From Aurelia coerulea (Eukaryota > Cnidaria > Scyphozoa > Semaeostomeae > Ulmaridae): DNA of 64,000 nt. The stretch is taken from positions 20,866,501 to 20,930,500 of the forward strand of contig CM076943.1 of the NCBI GenBank assembly GCA_039566865.1. Direction: 5' to 3'. The translations under genes and the position numbers were made by a program. The notes below the pieces were generated by a model that saw only the letters and a program-made list of their open reading frames with translations, was not told where the DNA came from and did no database searches. Every line of letters begins with the position of its first letter. Position 1 is the first letter of the stretch. Shown piece by piece: positions 1 to 12,600 of this stretch.

Positions 1-219
1 CGGTATGAATAAAACTGAATTAATGTTCAAACATGGTGATCATAACGTCCTTTGTTATCCCTTTGGAGTCAAAACGGGCCATTGTTTAATTGTAGCTTAC
101 TTTACCTTGTCCAAAATTTTACAACAACAAAAACACTTCAAATGTTGGTTTGTATTGTATGCAAAAAGGACGATTACAAATCAGTTTTATAGTATCCATC
201 TACTAGACTGGCTACATGA

Positions 220-365
220 GTAAAATATCAGCACTTTGATGCGAATTGACATAAGCACGACGTTTTGAGCATAGCCCGTTATCAAGCCTAATAACGGGCT
301 TAATAACGGGCTATGCTCGAAACGTCGTGCTTATTTCAATTCGCATCAAAGTGCTTATATTTTAC
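220..365. repeat. Inverted-repeat hairpin in KIF3A intron
   Basis: Two arms of about 64 bp (220-283 and 302-365) are nearly perfect reverse complements around the motif ATAACGGGCT, which is itself tandemly duplicated at the centre (289-312). The outer end of the right arm (about 335-385, TTCGCATCAAAGTGCTTATA) recurs at about 20704-20750, so this is a dispersed MITE-like repeat. No clear target duplication was found. Confidence 0.7.
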
Positions 366-629
366 TTTATTTACTTGTTTATCATTGTACAATTGCACTA
401 CACGCAACAAGAAGATTTTTTGGCTACATGAGTGCCAGTTTTCCGCATCGAATTTAATAAACTGCTTGAGAAAGAATGCAAAAAATAGACTAAAGATGTT
501 AACGAATACCAGGAATTTCGTCATAAGTCTTATCCTGTACTCGGAGCAGTGACGAAGTTGCAATCCTCATCTTCTTGCCAGTCATCTCCATAGATTTGGT
601 TTGTAATGTACAATTTGTTTTTATTTCAG

Positions 630-3600
630 GGATCAGAACGGCAAGCAAAGACTGGTGCTGATGGAATCAGATTAAAAGAAGCAAATAACATCAATCTATC
701 GCTGTCAACTCTTGGAAATGTGATTTCTGCATTAGTTGATGGAAAAAGTACACACATTCCCTACAGGAATTCGAAACTGACAAGGCTTCTGCAAGATTCG
801 CTTGGAGGGAATTCAAAGACTGTTATGGTATGATTTGCTCTCATCTATACAAAATATTTTCAATTCTACCTGATTTTGTTTGGGTCTGTCTCACATTTGC
901 TGTCCCCAACTGCAGCCCCACAGCGTTAAAAATTGTTGTACTAAATCTTGAGAATTTAGTCGACAAAGGGCACATTATTTCGCTCGAAAGTAGAGAATAA
1001 ATCGAAATTTGCAACTGTATATTGAAAGACAAGTTTTGGGTTTCCAATTGTGTCAGCCTGATATTGTTATTTCACGATGTCAACTTATAGCAAATGATTT
1101 ATTTTGCTTTATTTTACGATGGATCTTATGCATAAACTTTATATTTTGATTAGATTGCGAATGTTGGCCCAGCTCACTACAATATTGATGAGACAATCAG
1201 TACATTAAGGTAAACGATAGATTTCTTCTTTGTTTAGAAGCTGATTTTCATTTTGATTTTTACGTGTTCAGTCTCCGTTTCATAATTGTTGTGCTGGAAA
1301 ACGATAGAACGTGCCCCAATGTTTTGTCCTTGCTGTCGAAATTCTTTGTTTCTGCTGTCCGCACTGCTGAATCTTTCAATGTATCCGCCGTGTTTTCTTA
1401 TGTGCCATCTTTAAACAAATTTTTTAGTAAGATGTCTCAGTTTTGTAGATGGCCTTATCAATGCTTTCAGTGTAAACATAAATCTGTACACCGTAAAGGC
1501 TATATAAAGCCCTCTCTCTACGAAGCCCCCTCTCTATTAAGCCCCCTCTCTATTAACCCTATCCAGACTGGGCTTTTTTAGCTACTAGAAGACTGGGGGG
1601 GGGGGCTCATTCAGCCCCCCCTCTCTAAAATCGCCATTCCTTCACTTACGAAGACGAAACTCACCATGCAGGTAGCCGTACTTATGATCTATCATTTCTA
1701 GTAAAAAAATTTCTAAAAATAGATATGACGTCATAATTATTCAGGACCAACTGGCACGTGTCCACGAAAAAAATGAAAAAAACAACTTTTTTTTAAATCT
1801 TTATAATTTTCTAAGAATGATTCATGAAACCAAATTATGCCTATCAAAGCATTGTTAGAAGGTGAAAATATACTTATAAAGTGAAAAATTTGATTTTCGC
1901 AAATTCAAGATGGCGGACAAAGAGATTAAAAATCTTGTTTTTCAGAAAAATGACAAATGCAGCCATATTAGAGAATTTCTCCATAGTTTACAATGAAAAC
2001 TACTTCGATGATAAGTGATCGTTGCACACTTCATTTTTCCTTTTGAAACTTTTGTTTTGATCATTGCAAAAAATGCTGACATCAGCATTTTTTCCCAGTA
2101 GTAAGCAAATGAGTTGTAAGGAAGAAGGAAGGGGGAAAAAGGGGATTGAGGATAGTTATTTGGTGGAATTTTGATAATATCTTGACAAACTAAACACTTT
2201 CAAGTCAAAAAAGTCTCACTGTAAAGCAGATTCTCAAGATATGCAAACAAACTGACCGTTAGTTGTACTATGTGAGGATACCCCCGGGGAATCTTATACC
2301 GTTTGCGGCCAATGATGCACAAAATTCAAACAAAATTACACAGCTTAGGTGGAAACAACCCTGCTGATCAGTTTTAATCTATTTATTGCTGCTGTAAAAC
2401 ATTTGGGGTCGAAATATCCTTGCAGAAAGTCCGCGAACTAATTTTTGCCATTTTCTTAAAGATGACGTCATTGATGAGGTCACGTGACACATAATTGTTC
2501 TATTGTTCTTGGAAAAAATTAAAGAGACCTTACAAATTATAAGTTCACAAATGAAAATGGATATTATCAAAGGATTATGAGGTGATCTGGAATTACACCC
2601 ATAAACAGCTTACCTAAAAGTTGGCCCCGACCACTCTGAAAAAAACAGCCACCCCCCGGCCCCCTAAATTTTTTTTTCAAAATTTCACATAAATTCACAC
2701 TTCAAAAGGATAGAAACTAAAAGTCAAAAAATAATTTCCTGGTTCGTTGAACCAATTTGGAGCAGTGCTCAGTTAAGTAGGTGGGGGGGCTGAATGAGCC
2801 CCCCCCCAGTCTGGATAGGGTTAAGCCCCTTCCATTATATCAAGTTCCACTGGTTACCAAAGATTTCCCATTTATTGAGCTAGATAAGTTTGCATGTTAA
2901 TTTTGATATGGTTTGAGACGAAACTGTGTCGAATTTGTGTATTTGACTCGTAAAATTGTATGTTGAATCCGCAAAATATGGTGTAAAAGAACTAAAGAGC
3001 TATCATCTGTATCCTTGTCATTTGATTTTGTGAATAAACCCCCCTCTCTAATAAGCCCCCTCTCTAATAAGCCCCCTCTTGGAGTGTCCGAAATTAAATA
3101 AGCCCCCCCCCCCCGGGGGCTTAATAGAGCTTTTACGGTAAACGAGAAAAGAACCTCACTGTAAACATATACGGTTGTTACAAATGTTTCTGCACTCATC
3201 GTTTCAGTTTCAATCATTTCAATGTAGATACAAATTCGTATTAGTTAGAATAACTATTTATTACCTGACTGACGTTTCAAAAACGAGGCAATACAGGAAT
3301 CCCGCCAATCCCATTGGTTAATCGCACATTTCCCGCGGTTTTCCCGTAGCCTTGTATAATATGATACAAGGACGCGTTTTTGTCACCACAGCAACTGATT
3401 TAGGCCTGTGAGGTTTACGATAAACTTAAGGAACATAATAGTAACAAAATGTGTTTGACTAAATGATATAAGTCAAAATTAGAAGCTATCAGGTAATAAA
3501 ACTCATACTAACCGGTTTTGTAGTTGTACAGGAAAATATAAAGCCCTCGGTCTTATTGCACAGACCTCGCAAGCTCGGTCTGTACTTTTAAGACCTCGGG

Positions 3601-6600
3601 CTTTATATGTTCCTGTACAACACAAAACTGGTTAGTATGTGCATAGAATATAGTTACAAATGCTTCTGTTTTCAACCTTTTGTTTTGTTTACATTTCAGG
3701 TACGCAAATCGAGCTAAGAATATAAAGAATAAGGCGAAAATCAACGAAGATCCCAAAGATGCACTGCTGAGAGAATTTCAGAAAGAACTGGAGAAACTTA
3801 AAGCACAGTTGGCTGAAGGTAAGTTGCAAGATCTAATTTGATAATTTTATTGGATTTGAATAAACAGAGTGCCTAGATGTGTGGGACGAATATATTCTTG
3901 AATCAGTTTGAATTGTTTGTTTATTACCTTCTAATAGTTGTTATCTTAAATCAATCAATTAATTAGTCAATTAATTGATAACATTGTTAATGTGTCAAAA
4001 TATTTAGCGTGCAAGCTAATTGGGGACGCCTCTTAAACGCGGCCTTCCGTGCTTATCAGAGCGGAATGCAGAGTTACCTTAAGTCCAGTGATTAGATCAA
4101 ACAATCTTTTAATACATCTGTTAACAACAGGAGCATTTCCTAGCTGTTTTCATTCAATCTTTAATTATGTAATTATGAAATTTTTACGAACACCACCTGC
4201 TCTAGTCCCGTCAAATGGGGACATGCTTCAGCCGTCCATTAGCGAAATCCTATCAAATGTAATTCAGCGTTAAATAATTCCTGATTTTATTTTTCTTTTG
4301 CCACACACGTACCCTTCACAAAACCACTTTTTTACAAACACAATGAAGGTCGGAAAATACCACCTCAGACTTTGAATTTTCCTTCCTATACAGTTTTTTT
4401 TATATATATTCCATAAAGTCAACTATATAGTGTACGATTGAAGCAGAATCAATTAAGACTCTGGCGGAAGAAGGTGCAACAACATAAGAATCTGTATAGA
4501 ATAATAACCCATAAAATCAGCTACGTTTAACAGATAAAATAAGCAAAGAGACGTTGTGCTATTCATAGTGAAAATGGACACATGGTCATGGCGTTCCCAC
4601 TGTGAACAACACTTCAATAAATGATTAATAAATAGTATAGTTTATCAACAAAATGTTACCTCAAAAAACACTGCATTACAAAGACGTAAAAGAATGGGCG
4701 CTGCGATATACTCAAAATTTAAGGCAACTCTGCCCCCATCCCAACGAGCACGGAAAGCTGACCCCCAGAGATCACCCCCGGAAACAGTCTTCCAGCAGCA
4801 GAGCAGAGCCACCCTAACTGAATCTCTTTGTTGCTTTCAAATATCCCATCGACGCTTCTTAAAATTATACGATTGGCAACAATGCTTAAGCTGTTGCTTC
4901 CAAACAGCAACAGTTGGCATAAGGATACAGTTTTTGTACGCGGAAAAGTTTTGTTGTCAGGCCCTTGGTACAGTCTTATCAGCTGGAAATATCCTTTACA
5001 GGAGGAGAAGTCAGTGGCTCTGAAGAGGATGATGACGATGAGGAACCAGGAGAAGATGGACAACCAAAAAAGAAGAAACACAGGACAAGTTAGTTTCAAA
5101 CTTTAGTTTTCTTTCATTTTGTCTTCCTTTAGAAATGCATTGAAAACCCTCATCTGCAAATAAATATGTGCTGGTTTTCAATGGGCCAGGCAATACAGAA
5201 ATTCAAAATGAATATATGTAAAAGAATTAAAGTATTATGATTGCAATTGTCAAAGAAGATAATTTTGCAACGAAAGATACAAACCAGCGAAATTATTGTC
5301 TTTATCCCCTAGCAGGGTGATTTTAGATTCATCAGATTTGGCTAGTTCAGCATTTCCTAGGTTCACAAATCATGAGATCCAGGAGCATTTGTATCAGTTC
5401 TTGTTTCCATCCAAAAGATCAGTTGGAGTTGAAAGCCTTTTTGGCCGCACCTCGTTGAACTATTTTACTACTGTATTATATTTCACGTGAGTGGGCCACC
5501 ACAGTTGGAGCGAAAAAATGTGCTCCTGCCAGGAATCGATCCAGGGATCTTTAGATCTTCCAAAAATCATCGTGACAATCTAGTCCGCCATTTAGGAGCA
5601 AAATCGTAGGCAGGCAGATTGAGGGATCAATCTTTTGAAAGGAATCCGTAGATGAGTACGTCAGCTCCATAGAGTTAGAACCGTCGCACTTCCCCTAAGG
5701 AAAAATCCTACCACCTAAATTTAGTTGTTGAATGAAAGAAAGAGATCTAAGGGTCTATTTCAACCAGCATGGTTAGCTCGTGCCATCTCTTTGCCGGCCC
5801 TTGTTGTCGCTATTTTCATGGCCCATGTAAATGGCGACAGCAGAGAGTTAATGCGTACGAAGCATGCTGGACGAAACAGACCCTTTCATATCTTTTGAGG
5901 ATGCTCTGATTTACTTACTTAAATGATCTGTCCTGATATCCCAGAGGTGTCAAGATGCATGTCTCCAACTGAGGTTGCACGAGTACAGCATCAGATTGAG
6001 GCGGAACGCAAGAGCCTGCAAGAAAAGACAGGTTTAGCAGAGGAAGAACGGAATAAGGCTGCAAATGAGTTGGAAAAGAGAGAATCTGAAATTCTCAAAG
6101 CTCAGTAAGTTGTTATTTTGATTATGCATTCCTATGCATTTCCTTTGCAATGGAGATTTTTAGAAGTTGGAAGAACAAGGACAGATTTTGTAACACAATG
6201 GCATGAGTTGCTTTTGTTGACTCCTGAATTCAAAGCGATTAGCGATTGCTGACAAAGGAAATCCCCTTAACCAGTAATTCAAAACAAACAAAGTCGCAAA
6301 AGTTTTTCTGAAATCCAGGTACCTAGCTCTTTCGTTGTGCATTCCAGAAATTGTTTTCAAGAGCAAACATGAGCATATATCGAAAGAAGAAGGATATATC
6401 TACACATCTACCTCAGGCATTTTATTTCTTTGGTTCAGAAGCTGAGCAGTAAGTGTTTTAATTACACCCAAGAAATAAGAGAATTGAATCGCCTCCCAAT
6501 CGGCTTTTGAATAAAATAAATTAAATGCCAGTGACAGATGTGTAGATCTATCCTTACTCCTTTGATCTATGCTCATGTTTGCTCTTGAAACAATTTCTGG

Positions 6601-9600
6601 AATGCACAACAAGAGAGCCAGCTACCTGGGCTTCCTTTCCAAAAAACTAGCTAGAACTTGTGGCATGTTTTTTAAAATACGGCATTTTTTGCCAATCAAT
6701 GTTTTGATTTGTTTATATAACTCTTTATTTTCCTCTTTTCTTCAATATGGTATTATAGTTTGGGGCCTTACATATGATTCATATGTCAAGCCAGTTTATT
6801 TGCTACAAAAGCGAATAATAAGAGCCATAGCATTTGAGCATTTCACCTCACCTTCTGCTCCCATCTTTCTTGATCTGAAAATCTTACGGCTTTCTGACCT
6901 TTTCCAATTCAAGCTACTTTGTTTTATGTATGAATGTATTAATAGAACTTCCCCTTCTCATTTCCATAATTTCTTCACGCCAGTGGCATCTGTTCATCAA
7001 TATGGTACTAGACAGTCATCAAAGAATGACATTTTCTTAACGAAGAAAAATACATTGCTTTATGGTCTTCAATCAGTGCAGTATTGTGGTGCTAAAACAT
7101 GGAACAGCATTCCAGTAAACATCAAGGAATCAACAGAGAAACTTTTGCAACTTTGTTTGTTTTGAATTGCTGATTGAGAGAATTTCCTCTGTCTGCCATC
7201 GCTATTAATCGCTTTGAATTGCGGTGGCAACCAAATGCAGCTCATGCTATTGTCTTACAAAATCTGCCCTTAGTTGGAAGATCATCTAAGGGACCGTCAA
7301 AATTGATTAGTTAACTTTTGACACAGTTATATCTCCTCTATAGAGGCAAATTGTGGAAAAACAGCCGATAAACGCCATGAATACTGGCACTTGGATGACA
7401 AAATATTTTGGTGGCTTTATTTATTTAAAAAAATAATAACGAATAACAAACAACTACTAACTTAGCTTAGATCACGATTACGAACATACTGTGACGTTAT
7501 AACCAACAAATGTTTATCCTATACATACTTAGCCTCTTTGTTGAATTTTGAAACAGCTACATTGTACCAGTACTATTTGCACTCCGATTTTCAGTTTTGT
7601 ATTCCCATTTCATTTAACGGCCCAGACACGATAAGCTATGCTTCCCATGCGTCGTATAGAATACACATTCTTAATGATAACCTTGTATTAGGGTGTATTT
7701 CTGTGAATAAAATTTAATTGAATTTATACCGAAGATCTGAAGGGCTGAATTTTTCTATAAATATCCAGAAAATGGGTTCTTTTTAGTCGATATTTGGTTG
7801 TTCCTCGCTGAACCGCAGAATTCGCTTGCTAGACAGCTGATTCCAAAACCGAATACTTAAATTATAGATAAAACTTACTGTCGGTAGAATTCTGCTAAAA
7901 ACATCCCATCGATTCGGATGATTGATAGCCTGCATGCAGACTCAACAATCCTAAAGTGTAGGATTGTTGAGTCTGCACGCAGGCTATAGACGGTCGATCA
8001 ATTCTGTTGTGATCCTTCACATTAACATAGCTTCACATAGCTCCATCTTGCGACTGGAAAATTATACATATCCCAGAGTGCCTTGGTTAATTGAATTGAA
8101 CATGTGACAAGGCAGTTTCAGATTGAGAAATTCCCATTTAAACGAAGCAGCACCTTCGAAAGATATTCCTTTCGCCACGTTAGATTTTCGCTAAATTGGG
8201 AAAACCTCGTGTAGTTTAATAAGATTATAGGTGAGCCAAAAGAAGTGATTTTGATTTATATCTTTGACATTCTTTGGTTGGGTTTGTTAAATGCCAAGAG
8301 AATGCTTGTCGTATTTCCTGTATTTATCTTCTGAAAATGTCGGCAAACAACAGATTGTGCTTGGAAAGAACTGAAAAACCAATCAGTTAATCAATAAGGA
8401 TTGATTGAAATTTCTTCTAAACCTTTTTACAATGTCCTTATGAAATTCCAACCGTATTATTTCCAGAGAGGAACAGAAGAAACTGCAAGAAAAGCTAAAA
8501 TCAATTGAATCGAAGATGATTGTCGGAGGTGTTAATCTGGTATGTGCATTTGCTGTTTCATGAAAAATATCTTCAAACAAACGGTTACCGGACCCGTGTA
8601 AATGTTAAAAAGCCTTCACGTAAAATGAAAAATTAGGAACGCTGCATATCAGAACAATATAGAAATGCAATGCAAAGATGATATAACACCGAAGTATATC
8701 TATTAATGGGGTCGGGTGTATTTGTTTTGAAATGCTCACCATAGATGATACATGTTTCAAACATCGTTACTTCTTCGATGCTGCCAATACATGAACCTTT
8801 GTGTTTAATCTGAATGTCCTCTTTAGTGATATACTTGTGAAGTTATCTTCTTGTCGTTTGTTTTAGCTCGAGAAAGCAGCCGAACAGGAAAGGCTCCTTG
8901 AAGAGTCAGCAAAAGAAATGCAAGACAGAAGAAGTAGGGAAGAAGAACTTAAAAAGAAGATAGAGGAGAGAGAGGTAAAGTTTCTTGAAGATTGTCTTCT
9001 TCATTGACTAGTACGCGAATGAGCATTGATGTCAGATCTTTAACAAGGCTCCGTTCTTTCATTGATTGGCCGGAAAGAAACTTTAGCTACTTTGCTACCG
9101 GGTGAGTCAGAAAAGGAATCCCCGTTTGAAAGGTCACGGCTCCCTGGATATCAAGACAATGATGTCCGCAAATAGATAGTTTAATGGCAGAAATGTTCAA
9201 ATCTACTATGAAATCGACCACTACATTCTGAAATTATGAGGGATTTTCTCGAGAAAGCCTCTTCAAAAAACCTTCAGAACGTGCCCAAAATCATGAACAC
9301 ATTTCCCTAACATTTCTGCTTTACAATGGCCTTACAGCAATGACTTATGGACGCTTTAGCACGTGCTATCCTCTTGGGAGGATAAACAAGTCCTCCCCCT
9401 GGTATCGATGACCTATTCAGGGGGATTCCACTCTCCCAAGAGGACAAAATACATGAATTTATGTGAGTGTCATCAATTTTAAGAAGGAAAATTTGCTCAT
9501 TGTTTTCATTCGATTTTGCAGGTTTTTGGAAGGGGCTTTCTGCAGAAAGTCACCCATATCCACGGGAAGGAATGGTCGATTAAGGCCGGGTAAATTACTG

Positions 9601-12600
9601 AACCTAGCTGAACATATTGGCAATAAAAAAGGACAGTTTTCAATGTTATTGCTTTGATATTCATGTAGCAGTGGCCTTCCAACGGGTATCCTTTTTTCTG
9701 ACTCACCCGGTATAATTCTACCACTGAAATGTTTGATATTTTTAGAATTAGAGGGTTTCTCCTCTACCGGGTGCGCCAAAATAAACTATGCACGTTTGGC
9801 AGGCCACAATAAATCGTACACTCGACCGATTTTGAAGATTTATGACTTAATCTTTAGCAGAAAGCCTGAATTAGATTATAGGACTTTTTGCAAATTTTTT
9901 AAGTTTTAATTTCTAGAGTTAGAAGCGAGTTTCTTAAAATTTTAGTTTTCGAGAACACTGAAAACGATCAAAAACATCGATCAAGTTTTCTAAATAATTG
10001 ACATGAATGAGCAAAGAGAGAACTTGTTCGTGGTGATTTACGATTCAGAAATCGACTAACTGTAATCTGCTAATACGAGAGTTCGTACTAAACCCCCAAA
10101 TCCCCCTGAAATGTTTTCTCTTTGTTCATTCATGTTGAATCTTTCAAAATTTGATCGACGTTTTTTGATCGTTTTCAATGTTTTCGAAAACGAACATTTT
10201 AAGAATCTCGCTTCTCGCTTCTCGCTCTAAAAGCTGAAAACGGAGAAATTTGCAAAAAGTCCAAGAATCTAATTCAGGCTTTCTGCTAAAGATTAAGTCA
10301 TAAATCTTCAAAATCGGTCTAGTGTACGATTTATTGTGGCCTGCCAAACGTGCATAGTTTATTTTGGCGCACCCGGTATTCAAAAATTTAAGGGAAGTTT
10401 TTGAAAAAAGTTGAAACCATTGCAATTTCTAAACTTTTTGAAGCAACATGGAATAATTTTCAAGAAACCATAGTTTATGAATGTCTTCAATATGGTATCA
10501 AGCACAAGTCTTACAATCTTCTGGTATACGATTTCAAAATTTGATGACGTCACATCCACAAACGAATTTCGAAAATATTCAAGATTTCAGAAAAGTCCAA
10601 TTGTAGAATTATGGCAAGGTAGCTAAAGTTTCTTTCAAGCCATGCAATCAAAAAAGATCTAATAGCCTATGCTGTACGAATTGCATTCTTCGGCTTGTTA
10701 TAAGCGCTAAGTTCTAAATTATGATTTTTCAACTTTATGATTACATAAATGATCCTTTTGTCGAGAGTTGCATTTGACAAGTACCTCCTAACTGTCCATT
10801 GTAGGCAGAAAAAATTGATATTGAAGAAAAATATATAAATCTCAAAGAAGAAGCTACTGGCAAATCAAAGAAACTGAAGAAAGTTTGGAATATGCTCATG
10901 GCCGCCAAATCAGAGGTAAGGGAGCTGTCATTATTAAGAACAGGGGCTGTGATTTTTCTGGACTCTGTATTGCCATGCACTCTTGTATGCATAACCAAAA
11001 GCAATACAGGAACTTTTACCAACAAATAGCTTAGTTTTAGTAGATCCCATTTCATGATATTTTTCTTTTTTGATGCGGGCTTGTAGGTTTTTATGAAAGA
11101 GTCCATAGAAGAATCGGTGTGGTCTTCTGCTAATATTTTTGGCCTATTTTACTTGTCGGATCTCAAATTTAATGCTCAATTTTAGGTTGCAGATATGAGA
11201 GAAGAGCATCAAAGGGAAACTGAAGGTCTACTAGATAGCATAAGGGAGACAAGTAAAGAACTCAAGCTACTGCAGATGACAATGGACTCTTACATCCCTT
11301 TCGAATTCCAGGTATCCACTGCGTCTTGCTACACTTATTTTTTTTATAAGAAACTATACTCAGGTCGGAGGCTGTTTCCTACATTTTCATAAATTTTACC
11401 TAAATTACTACCAAAAATTTCTCATGAATTTCTTATATTTTTAATGCCGCAAATGTAGAGGTCAAAAAGATCTCAAAATGAGAAATAAAATAACTCGTAT
11501 TCAATACAATGTCCAAACAGTTGCCATCACTGTACAGTAGTGTCGAAACATTTTTGAGTGACTTTGTAAAATTAAAGCTGCAAATTACAAAAGTTTCTTA
11601 GCTTTTTCAATCCAGGTAGCGCGGTTTCTCAACTTTCGAATCAACTACCGTTCCTTCCAAGCTGTTCCTTAAAATCACGAGTGTGCTTTCTAATTTACTG
11701 AACTGCTCATTCATGTATTTCCAAACTTTGCCACTGGAACCATGTGTTAATTAGATTTAAAAGAAGATAGATCATGCTTTCATTTCGTATGCATGACATC
11801 TTCCAAAATCGGTGAACATGATTTCTCCATGATTTAAAGATTATTTTTCAAGGGAATGGCAGAGGTGGAAAAAATATTTTCCTTTCTGGGAACCTAGGTT
11901 TATAGCCGAAAAATTTCTGCAAATTTTCGAAAGTGGTAAAAATATATCATTTTTCAGAAAAACCCCGCCAAAAGTCTCGTTTTCGTGTTAAAAATGGCGG
12001 TCATTAATTTTTGAAATAAAATCAGATATTTTTGAGAAGACCTATATTTGACATTGCCACTGCCCCAAAGCAATGGAAAAAATATTTTCCTTTCAAGTAT
12101 TGTTGGGTTGTGTTGTTTTTAGGCAATAAAATGATAGCTGCATTAGTAAGACGGTTTAAAATTTGAGTTTCTGCTTATATCATATGTTTAATATTCGACA
12201 ATCTTTCCTAGGAATTAATTCAAAGAAGCGTGTATTGGAATGAGGAGATCGGTGAATGGCAGTTGGTAAGTAGAGGTTCATGATTTCTCCATGATTTAAA
12301 GATTATTTTTCAAGGGAATGGCAAACTAGTTATTATTATTACTAGCCACTACTATTACTTAGCCGTAAGGAAATGGCACCCGAAGAAGGGGTTGTGGCGA
12401 AGTGGTGTAATTCTCTGACATTGTAGCCTGAACAATCCAAGGCTCCAGTCCAGTACGAGCCCCACCTCTTAAGCGTCATGACAACAGGTCGCGGACTCGA
12501 TTACGCCTTCTCTATTTCTGTGATCCCAGCACTTGTGAGTTTACCTCTGTCTACTACGGTTATAAAAAAAGTTTTTAAAGCCCTGCAAATTTCATGTTTC

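Larger units (their letters stand above)
9060..10665. mobile_element. Host TIR element carrying two nested mariner MITEs
   Basis: Left end TTGATTGGCCGGAAAGAAAC.. (9060-9095, continued at 9713-9764 with TAATTCTACCACTGAAATG) is the inverse of the right end 10600-10665 (ATTATGGCAAGGTAGCTAAA..). The continuity is seen only if 9096-9712 and 9765-10378 are removed. Related sequence lies at 58905-59215 and a short end at about 50735-50775. All of it is in KIF3A intron 7. Confidence 0.6.

Noticed and set aside
4694..5106. Overlapping frames on both strands around KIF3A exon 4
   Set aside because: Out of frame with the exon; intronic sequence with no homology.
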